Shown: piece by piece, positions 35,401 to 47,400 of the stretch
Layout of the letters: each line of letters starts with the position of its first letter
How positions within the stretch are numbered: the stretch's first letter is position 1
Assembly (NCBI GenBank): GCA_963971285.1
Contig: OZ020246.1
Span: forward strand, 26,076,494-26,140,493
DNA: 64,000 nt
Origin: Astropecten irregularis
Lineage: Eukaryota; Echinodermata; Asteroidea; Paxillosida; Astropectinidae
Reading direction: 5' to 3'
Notes under the pieces: generated by a model
Seen by the model: only the letters and a program-made list of their open reading frames with translations
What the model was told of the DNA's origin: nothing
The model's database searches: none
Position numbers and translations under genes: made by a program

Positions 35401-38400
35401 TGGGAGCATGCGGCGCTGCAGTGCATTGCCGCATCTACCTTTGAGCAGTACTCCTTCGGTCTCCTGATGGCCATCCCCTAGGTAGCTAAGCGACCCACCC
35501 CCACCACAGCAAAATAACAATCTTCTTTGACGCAACCACGTGTCATGCGGATGCCCTACCGGGCGAGTCCTACCAGAAGGTTCTCTCGGTGGCTGCGTTC
35601 GAGCAGCTGAGTGCTCGAACGGCTGGAGTAAGACACCTGGGTCAGCGAGAGTATACTCTCTAGATATGGGGAGTATACTCCTGCACCGGAGAGTATTGCG
35701 CTCGCATCATACTCATGTTACCGGGAGTAACCGCTCAAACGCAGCCAAAGAGAGAATTCGCCTGGCAGGATCACTCGCAGGGAATCTTGCCACATGACTG
35801 TACAGTAGAATCTGTCACTCATGTATCATGCAGGTAGGTCTCATCTGACTCTCCCAACCTCAATGCTACAGAATTCATTGGACTTACGTATCGTGCAGAA
35901 CTGCCCGGTGAAACATGGTGGGCACTGGCAGGTGTACTGGAGACAGTTGTCCGTCCGGGGAACGCACATGGCTCCATTGGAACACTGATTGTTTTCGCAG
36001 CTGTCTACCCCTGGTGGGCCACAATCAAAACAGAAGGTATAGCATATGAAACCGTTCATATTTTCATGACTATTTGGAAGTCTACAAAAAATTGTTTAAT
36101 CTCTGCCTAAGAAAAGGATAAATTATATATGAGAAAGCCTATCCTAACTAGTCTAGCCTAACACAAAGAATAAATGACTAACTTCAATATAATCATCAAA
36201 TAACCACGAGGAAAATTGACTGAATTTAAAGTCATTGAAAAGTGAACAAAGAAAAATTTACTGGAGCGGGATTTGAAACAGTGACCTCCTGAATACCGTA
36301 CAGGCGCTCTACCAACTGAGCTATCCAGCCCTACGTTTGTAGTGTCCCGAATAGTCAATGACTACCTGTATGTGAACGCATTGACCAAATGAATAATACT
36401 GAACACAGTGGCTGCATTATTTGTATTGAACTAAAATTTCTGGAAATTGTGAATGAAATTGGGGCCCGTTTTAATCACACTAACAAAAAGGCCCATCCAT
36501 AATATGATCCGGCATATTTCAATGAATTCGTATCAAATTATGGATACTTGATCATTTCTAAGACAAAAATTTGTTTTTGCTTACTGTTTTCACAGGATCT
36601 TCCAGTGAAGCAATCAGGACACTGACATTGGAACAAAGTGCAGGAGCCTGGGATGGCCTGGCACACCCCACCGTTCTGGCACGTGTTTTGCTGGCAGGCA
36701 TTGCCGGCTGGTCAAAAGAAAAAACGATTGTTCATTAATACCATCAGGGGCTTTATTTATTTACCTTATTGCTGAGTTCAAAAGGAGTTTTGGCTGGCAT
36801 ACTGATTATATCAATCAAGGTTTTTGGTGCTTATGCAAATGTTGGTGCTTAAGCTGCTTTATGAAATTGGACCGAGAGTGGCTATCTGTTGACGGATCTA
36901 TGCAAGCGAGCCAGCAAATGGCAATCTCATATATATACACAATAGTTGTGCATCTGTAGTCTATTTAGAAAAATGCATTTGAAAGCGGTGAAAATTATGT
37001 GGGCACACAGGTTTAAATCTCAGCTCGTAATAGATTACTGGTTGACAAATTGGCACTTTGGTAGCCCCCTTCTTGTTTTGGCATCAGACATGTCAATGAG
37101 AAAGGTGAAAGAAAATATGAACTTACGATTCTGGCACTGGTTACCGGAGTAACACTCGGGGCACAAGCATCTGTAGGCAGTGACCGATTCAGGAACGCAC
37201 ACGCCACCATTCATGCAGGGCTGGGACAAGCAGGGGTTGGCTTTGAGACAAATAAAAAAACCATAATCATGATTACTTCAAACTGTCATCTCTCATTTAA
37301 ACCTTGTATTATGTCTCCAGAGATAAAACAGAAAGTTAGCGCTCCACACTAATGACGTCACATGAGTGATTTAGCCAGCGCGCGCATGTACAAAATCCCC
37401 AGATGTCAGACAAACTATATGCGATAAACATTGACTCATGACTCACACATGTTTGCATGGTTGCAATGTTTGTCTGAGATCCGGTGTGACGTCACAACAT
37501 TTAGCTTGCTATTGTAAGCGCTAGTGCGGAGCGCTATTATGGGAATAGACCCTATTCATGGTGAATCCATCCTACATTCGAAGCAGTGCAATCAAACTGC
37601 ATAGCTGCAAATGTTTCAAAATTCCAATTAGTAATGACGCCGATCAAGATGGACTAATATTAATTTCAAGTAATACAATGAGCAAGAAGACCAATAACAA
37701 CCCCCAAGTTACTGTATATAAATGAAATTATTGCTTTACATGTCAGCACGTTATATGTTCATACTTGATATTTGACAAACATTGCTATTCGTACACTGCA
37801 TGTACGAACAAATTTGGCATTGGTATCAATTGTTATTTTCATGATCGTGATTTTATTTAAATAATATTCACAAAATGATATTTTCTCTCAAAATTTTTTT
37901 TTTCCCCAGATAAAATATTAGAAAATAAGAAATTTTAAGGGAAAAAAAATCGTATTTTCATAATTAAACAAAAAAATTAGTAATAATTACTAAACATTTT
38001 TAATTGCTGGCAGCTATGAAACCGAGGCTTGGATTCAAAGTAGTCTGGTACCCATTTTCTTTTTAGAATTGGTGTTATCTTTTCCAATGGGGTATACAGG
38101 GAAGGTGACGAGACGGATGCGCCGTGAATAAGGTCTAATGACAGGGCAAAGATTTTGAATGTTTACATTCATGACGTTTGAAATGCACAATTTGAAATGA
38201 GGCTTTTTTCACACTACTCCCAACAAAATATAAAGCAATAATCTGTAGGGGCGGATCCAGGATTTTCCAAAAGGGGTAAAAATGGTAAAATAAATGCACC
38301 AATTACTGCTGTTGCTGTTGCCGCGTTGTTCAACCAAGATTTTATCAATCACAAGAAACATCCCAGAAAAAAAATAACTGTCCGTCCGTCCGTCCGCAAG

Positions 38401-41400
38401 TTACTCACAAAGAGACAAAAAAAAGAGATGAACATTACTTACCCTCCGTGATTTCCACAGTGAAAGAGCATGTCACCGAATTTCCAGCGACGTCCGCAAA
38501 GCGGTAGTTTACAACAGTCGTGCCGACGGGGAAGGCATCCCCGGGATTCCGGTTGTTGGACACAAGATTGACGGTGCCCGAGTTGTCTGTGGCTGTTGGA
38601 ACTGCAAAGTTCACAGCAACAGGAGCAGTGCCGCCGAGAACGGTGAAGGAAATGTCCGAGGGGCAGGTAACAAGTACGGGGGGTGTTCGATCCTCTGTAA
38701 AGCAAACGAGCGATAATGCAAGGAGTAAATTTTTAGTAACCTTCCATACAGAGTGGCCTCAACACCCTGCAATATCAACGCACATTGGTATAACCTACAG
38801 GGTGAGTCAAAAAGAAGTTCACTGGGATTGGTGATGTTTTTCAAAACAAACAAATGACACTCAAAAGTTCAGTAAAGCATATAAGCACTCTTTACTGTTT
38901 ATCATAAAAAAAGGGAAACAAATTATTCATTCCTAAGAGGAATTCTTTAATGAAGGTACTCATTTTGCAAGCTGTCCATGGAATGTTAATGCTTGACTGC
39001 ATCTAAGTAGCAAAGGATACGTACACAGCTAAAATGCTTACTTGAAATTTGTTTTATTAAGTATTCCATGGACAGCTTGCAAAATGAGTACCTTCTTTGT
39101 CTGTAAGACCAAGACATTAACATGTTGCGTACAAATCATGGCAATGAAAATGGTATAAAACCAAGTGAAGAACGAATGCAAACCAAGTTCACAATGTTGT
39201 TTATTACCTTCAGTAACTGTCACCGTGAAAGTGCACTGGCCCTGATTACCGGCGGAGTCAGCATACGTGTATGTGATTTGGCTTGAACCCACAGTGAAGA
39301 AATCCCCAGGGTTGCGAGTGTTGCTGACCAGGTTAGTGGTTCCTGCGTTGTCTGATACTGTGGGTAATGGCCATGTCACTGTCACGCCGCCCACACCTAG
39401 CAGGATTGTTTCTTGCATGTTTGGTGGGCACACAACTGATGGCGGTATGTTGTCCACTGCACGGAATCAATCCAAAAAAATAAGACAGGATGTATCAAAA
39501 TGACTTGACACTACAAGGGTTTTGTCGTACTGGACATAAGGTTACAATGAGATGTACCCTTACCTCGAAGCTCTGGACATTAAAGGGATGGTACAGAATT
39601 GGTAAGACAAAATACACTTTAAGATCACAGATTCACATAAAACTTACACAGTATAATGGTGATGATAGGAGAAAACATCCCATGAAATGTTTTTGTCTGA
39701 AATGCCATATTTGTTGAGAAATAAATGAAACTATTTTCCGATTGGAATAAATCGCTTTAAAGCGTTTTATTCATTCGTTGAAATGTGTAAACGGGTTTTC
39801 ACAATTTTCTTGTGACCCAGATGGCTGATTGACCTCAAACTTTCCACAGGTTTGTCAGTTGAGGTATATGATGGATTACATAATGTGCTTTCACTGTCAG
39901 CAACAGTTTTGTCGCAAAAACCAGTTCTGTACCATCCCTTTAAGTGCTTTCATATTAAGTGCCTGTGACCAAACAATTAGGGAAGGTTCACCCAAGATTT
40001 GAATTAAGTCATGGCGGTATGTGCATGGTCTCATGGCTTGTGATTGCCAAACGAGCATAGATAACTGGACGACTAGGGACACCACCAACATAGGGCTGGA
40101 AGGTAAGAGTGCTGGGCTGGATTTCACCAAGCACTCAGTACATGTATCACCATAGTGATTTGTATTGTGACATCACATGTTGCTTAGCAATTAAGACGAA
40201 TTCACATCTAAGATCAATCTTTAGTGCTTAGTGAAATCAGAGACTGGTATGGTATTTCAGAGGTCGCTGGTTGGAATCCCGATCTAGTAAATTTTTCTTT
40301 GATCACTTTGAATAGAGGGAAACTGCCTAAATAAAAAATAAAAATGTGAGCGGCCAGCAGCATACAGGCAAAACATATTTGATAAGTGTGCACACTCCTA
40401 TATGATTCAAAACATACATAAACATCCAGGGGTTGATTTCACAAAGCCCTATGATCGATCGTAACTGGAGTTATTAAAAAGGATCCCATCGTATCCTACA
40501 TAGGGCTCCAATGCATCTTAAGTCCTGTAATTAATAGTAAGTTACGATAAGTTTGGTGAAATCCACCCCAGGGGTCCATTTCATGAAACCCTATGACCGG
40601 TCGTAACTCAAATTATGAAGGATAACCCATTGTATCCTATGTAGGGCTGCAATGCATCATAAGTCCAACAATTGATGTTACGATGAGTTTGGTGAAATCG
40701 AGCCCAGGTCTTCCTTTTCTTTCATGATATACAACTGACCCGATGATTTGAGTACAAAAACTTACCAACATTGACAGTGAAACTGCATGAGGCTGAATTG
40801 CCTGACCCATCAGTGGCAGAGTAGGAAATGGAGTAGGATCCAAATGGGAGGTAGGAGTTAGGTCCTTGCTGTGGATTGGAGGACAGGACAACGCTCGGCT
40901 GCTGCCCAGAGTTGTCAGACGCAGTGGGTGCACTCCAGATGACATTAGCTCCATTCTGATTGCCCGTTGAAACTTGCTCTACGATGTTGTCAGGGCAGAC
41001 GATGATCGGGTTTACTCTATCCTCTGAAACAAAAGTGGAAGTCACAACTTAAACACAATCTCGGTAATTTGTGATATTGTAGCTCCCGAATGACCCTGCA
41101 TAAAAAGGGGGAAGATTCATGAAAGGAAAACAAGGAAAACCAGGAAAAGGACTTTTCACACGACCCTAAAAAAACTCTCAACAATTGAGGAATTCTCTCA
41201 TGGTTGCAAAATCTTACACAAATGTAATCGTGTGAAAGGACACCAATGCTTGAGAGTGACCGACATCCCTGGTGAATCATTGAGAGATTTTGACCACGGT
41301 CCAGACCTACGACAAAATTTCTCAAGGCACACTTGTGAAGTGCTTTGCAAAGGGCATGCGTGTCTTTTCTATGTGTGCAGACCGTGCAACGTCAGCATTG

Positions 41401-44400
41401 TGATGGTACTAGCAGCATTATACATTCATGATGAAATGCATAGTTTATCGATTACCCGCGTTCCGTCTCAAGGGAGGCTTGCAAAATGTTACACAGTGCC
41501 GTGTGAAAGGATGTAAAAACGGCCAGAATAAAACTGTTTTGTAAGATTTCATAGCCACGAGAACATTTCTCAATGCTTGAGAGTTTTTTTAGCGTCGTGT
41601 GAAAAGGCCTAAAGATGACTGAACAGCATGGCTGGTAGAGCAATGGAATAAGATCATATGAATCCACAATTCAACAATATCCTGGACTATGTCCAGGTTT
41701 AACTAAAAGGTAGTATTATACTTTGGTAAGAGACCAAAACAGAAATGTTCACAGATTTACTTATAACTTACAGGGTATGAAGATGGTGGTGGTAGAGACA
41801 TACTGTTAATTTTCTTCTACCTGAAATGGTGTATTATCCAGAAATAAGTAAAAAAATGACCGAAAATCTTTTTGATCTTTTAAAAGATCAAAAATAAAAG
41901 AGAAAAAACTTAAGAAATACTGTGGCCGTTTTTCGCTGTTTTCTCAAAAAGTGGGTAACGTATGGGACTGAAATTTTCAGAGATTGCTTTTACTGTATCT
42001 GCCTTGATATTTTTGTCCACAAATCTGTATTTCTTAGACAAAAACCAAAGTATGATACTACCTCTAAAGAACAAGACATAAATTTTTTTGAGACCATGTC
42101 ACTCAAAGAAAACTTACCAACTGTCACAGTAAATGTACAGGAATTTGAGTTGCCAGCCTGATCGGTAGCTCTGTAAGTAATACTGTAAGTTCCAAAGGTG
42201 AAGAAGGAACCAGTTCCTTGCTGTGCATTGGAGGTCAGGACAACAGTTGGAGGAATTCCGGTGTTGTCAGTAGCTGTTGGTGAATTCCAAGTCACTGTTG
42301 CTCCATTTTGATTGCCAGTTGTGACTTGACGAACAATGTTGTCTGGGCAGGTAATTGCTGGTGGTACACCATCGCCTGAAAACAAGTTTTATGAATTATT
42401 AAGTCACATAGATATATTTCAACAAGATAAAGATTACCAACCCAAGTCAATAATTCAATACATGACATACAATCTTAGAGCTGCAAATAGTTAAAAACAA
42501 AATAGATATTTTTAGTTCAATATTCCTATTAAACACAACAAACAAATCCAATCAAACAGTCCAGTGACAACTGTTTCACAAATGAGAAACATTTGCTATA
42601 GTACAACTGTCATTCTAGACATCACAGAGTCAAACCTCAGTTCAGTCCAATGTATTCATTCTGTCTCTATATTACCACATTACTTTCATTAATATCAGGG
42701 AAATTGGGATGAACCATCAATGAACCAAGAAAAACAATATTTACGTTCAGTTATTGTAACCGTAAAAGAGCACTGATTCCTGTTGCCAGCAGCATCCCGA
42801 TAGACGTAGGTTACTGTAGTCTGACCAACTTGGAACATATCATTCGAGTTGTGGGTGTTGGACACCAGAGTCACACTGCCAGAATTATCAGATACGGTAG
42901 GATCAGCCCAAGTCACCTCCCTTCCACCACTTCCAAAATCAATTGTGAAAGCTAAATTGACTGGGCATACAACCACGGGTGGCACTCCATCAACTAATGA
43001 AAGAAGGAGGAAAAAGAAAATTCATAACTTCAAAAATATTCATCAAATTTAAAGTAAATAAAATCGTGAAAGATTAAGAAATTCATCTTACTTCTTCAGT
43101 GAAAAGAGCAAAGGGTTCATTTTAAAAGACTGAATAATGGTTTTATGTTGGTCAAACATCACAAAGTTCTTTTTGAAGGGTTGGAGAAATCCCAAAAGAC
43201 TAATCCTGTATGTTGAGAAAAATCATTTCAAATCAACCAATCCTTGCAGTGTATCCCCACAGTAATAATTTGACGGAGCATAAATTCTATTGTTGCCACA
43301 CAAAAGGCGGGAAGGGACACTGCAGTAATGACGGATGGGATAATGTGCTGTCGAATCGGTGTATATTACCAAAAGTGCTGTGCATTTTCGGAGCTGTTGA
43401 AAATATGATAGGTTGCCCTAGCTCCGATTTATGAAATGAATGACAACGCTATATTGCGCATGTGTCGATAATGTGCACGATCAATGAAGGCATAGCGCTG
43501 TATGTAGGAGTGTGTAAAACATGCTACAACAATTGTTGCGGTGACATATACATGAGTTTCTGGTCTCGATCTACGTGCGTGTTTAGGAATCTTGCAATGA
43601 TTTGGTGCCGGCAACCTTACAGAATATTCAGTCAGAATGGTTCATTACTTGCTCAGCGTGACATGTCACATTTCTTACCGCAAAATCTGTGCCGAAGCCG
43701 GCTGCAACCCACGGTACTAAGCACGACTTGACTGCACCAAATACACATGTTGTACATACGATGTAGGCCTGCTTACTGCACAATTGCAAATTTGCGACTG
43801 TGTATTTCGCAGGTGCACTTCGTATGCTTTGAATGGTGCGGCGCGGTTACCAATCTTGGAATTTTCTGGATGCAATACTGCTGCATGAATCGGACCATGC
43901 GGCCACGTGGTGTGCATGCGGTGTGCATGATGCATCGTACGCGATATGTTTAAGTCTTCTTTCGTGCGATCGTCGCTTTAGGAAGGCTTTCCACAATATT
44001 TTTCAAGTATGCGAAAAGTTTGTTTCTACTTGGCAAAATGGAAAAAAAAGGACTTAAATTAAAGTATGTATTGTACAATTTAAACTTTTTGGGGTTGTTT
44101 AAAATTAGGCAAATGTCAGTCTACTTTTTAAAATGTTGGTTTCGTCATGGTTTTGTTATACCGTTTTTGAAATTTTAAAACCGGATGGCTAAATCCAAAG
44201 CGGGATCTCAGAAATCCGTTTGTAAAGCACAGCACTAATTACCACATTACTTTTATTAATATCAGGGCAATTGGGATTACTCATTATTTAATAAAGAAAA
44301 ACATTAATTACCTCCAGTTATTGAAACTGTAAAAAAAATGGAAAAAAGGGGAATTTGAGACCGCTTCACTCAAAGAAAACTTACCAACTGTCACAGTAAA

Positions 44401-47400
44401 TGTACAGGAATTTGAATTGCCAGCCTGATCAGTAGCTCTGTAAGTAATACTATAAGATCCAAAGGTGAAGAAGAAACCAGGTATTTGCTGTGCATTGGAG
44501 GTCAAGACAACAGTTGGAGGAATTCCGGTGTTGTCAGCAGCTGTTGGTGAAGTCCAAAACACTGTTGCTCCATTTTGATTGCCAGTTGTGATTTGCTGAA
44601 ATACGTTGTCCGGGCAGGTAATTGTTGGTGGTACACCATCGCCTGAAAACAAAATTCATAAGATATGAAGTCAGCACATAATGGAACAAGACAAAGTTAC
44701 CACCCCAAGTCAACAACTCAAGAAATATCATGTAATCCAGAAGTTAACAGTGTAAAAATTCAATCATCAAATAACCACAAGGGAAACTGCACACACCGCC
44801 ATATCACAGCGCCACACCGCGTGGTTTCCTGGCTTTTGACTGCCAAACGAACAAAGATAATGGGAGACTTTTGAGAACCGGTCTTCAAGTCAACAGCGCA
44901 CGCGCACGCAACTGTGAGCATGGGCGCGTTGTTTTGGGCCTGCGCTGTTGTGCGTGTGCGTACACTGTTGACTTGAAGACCGTTTCTCAAAAAACTCCTA
45001 TTGACTATTGGTGTCACCACCAACATAGGGCTGGATGGCTGAGTTGGTAGAGCGCATGTACTGTATTCAGGAGGTAGCCGATTCAAATCTCGCTCCAGTC
45101 AATATTTCTTTGTTCACTTTTCAATGACTTTAAAATTCAGTCAGTTTCCATTGTGGTCATTTGATGATTGTATAAATTAAAAAAAGCCGTATCCTCTTTG
45201 AGTGATCCCACATGTACCATTCCCAGGTTGCAGCATTGCTGCGCATATCGGTATAAATGATCCCTGGGATATGGCGGTGTGTGCGTGGTTTCACGACTTC
45301 TGACTGCCAAACAAACAAAGATAATTGACTATTGGTGTCACCACCAACATAGGGCTCGATGGCTCAGTTGGTAGAGCACCTGTACAGATTCAGAAGGTCG
45401 CCGGTTCGAATCCCTTTAAGGGATTCAAACCGGCGACCTTCTTAATACCAATCCCTCCTGAATACCAATCAATTTTTCAACAAACACATCCATTCAAACA
45501 TTTCGGGTACAACTGATTCACAAATTAGAAACATATGCTATAGTACAACTGTCATTCCAGACATCGCAGAGTCAAACCTCAGTCCAGTCCAATTTGATTC
45601 ATTCTGTCTCTATATTACCACATTACTTTCATTAATATCAGGGAAATTGGGATTAACCATCACTGAAACAAGAAAAACAATATTTACGTTCAGTTATTGA
45701 AACCGTAAAAGAGCACTGATTCCTGTTGCCAGCAGCATCCCGGTAGACGTAGGTTACTGTAGTCTGACCAACTTGGAACATATCATTCGAGTTGTGGGTG
45801 TTGGACACCAGAGTCACACTGCCAGAATTATCAGATACGGTAGGATCAGCCCAAGTCACCTCCCTTCCACCACTTCCAAAATCAATTGTGAAAACTAAAT
45901 TGACTGGGCATACAACCACGGGTGGCACTCCATCAACTAATGAAAGAAGGAGGAAAAAGAAAATTGATAACTTCAAAGGTACTTATCAAATTTAAAGTAA
46001 ATAAAATAGCGAAAGATTCAGAAATTCATCTTACTTCTCGAGTGAAAAGATTAAAGGGTTCATTTTAAAAGACTGAGTAATGGTTTTTTGTTTGTCACAC
46101 ATAAGAGAGTACTTTTTGAAGGGTGGGAGAAAAGCCAAAAGGCAAATAATGTATGTTGAGAAAAATCAATTCAAATCAACCAATCCTTAAAAAGAAAAAG
46201 AACAAATTATTTAAATATTTTGTAAATTTGTAAATAATTTGAGAAGAAGAGGAAGAAAAAAACCAAAACACAGAACAAACGCAATAGCTTTTCCGTTATC
46301 GCGGAAATGCAAAAAAACAGAACAAAAACAATAGCTTTTCAGCTATCATAGAAAAGCCAATACACGGTACTATAAAGCTTCAGACATGGACAAAATGCAA
46401 AATAGGGGAATTTGAGACCATGTCACTCAAAGAAAACTTACCAACTGTCACAGTAAATGTACAGGAATTTGAATTGCCAGATTGATCAGTAGCTCTGTAA
46501 GTAATACTATAAGATCCAAAGGTGAAGAAGGAACCAGGTATTTGCTGTGCATTGGAGGTCAGGACAACAGTTGGAGGAATTCCGGTGTTGTCAAGAGCTG
46601 TTGGTGAATTCCAAAACACTGTTGCTCCATTTTGATTGCCAGTTGTGATTTGCTGAAATACGTTGTCCGGGCAGGTAATTGTTGGTGGCACACCATCGCC
46701 TGAAAAAAAATTCATTAAGATATGAATTCAGCACAAAATGGAACAGAACAAAGTTTACCAAATCAAGTCAACAACTCAAGAAATATCACGCAATCCAGAA
46801 GTTAACAGTGTAAATATTCTTGGAGTTAGGAGGGCCTGACGAGTTTCGATCCTAACAGGATCTATATCGAAGGCTAAATGGCAAGAGGACAAGAACATGC
46901 AACCAAATGTCAGCACAAATGGATGAGAAGGTGAGTACAAAAGAGGGGTGTATGAAGGTGAAGGTGGGTAGGATTAAATGTGAACAATGGAGTGATCCTG
47001 CTAGGATCGAAACATGTCAGGCCCTCCTAACTCCAAGCATTTTATAAATTTCAGGTCATTATTTTGACTAATGAGCAGTTTGCAACAGCTTATTATTTGT
47101 AGTGTAAAAATGCATCAGAAAATACATACCCGTAATTATAGTTAAATCTTAAAAAAAAACCCAAAGACATCAATTCAAACATTTCGGTTTCAACTGGTTC
47201 ACAAAAAAGAAACATATGCTATAGTGCAACTGTCATTCTAGACATCGCACAGTCAAACCTCAGTTCAGTCCAATTTTTTCCCATTCCGCCTCTATACACG
47301 AATCCGATGAGTGATTTATTTAGTTGGCCCCAGGCGCGGTTCTACGGGGCGGGGGGCTGTAGCCCCCAAAGTTTTGTCTAGCCCCCCAAAAGAAATGCAA

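Noticed and set aside
38805-38840. Mariner-type terminal repeat (CAGGGTGAGTCAAAAAGAA)
   Set aside because: Only one end resembling such a terminus was found; no partner end or transposase nearby, so it is not listed as an element.
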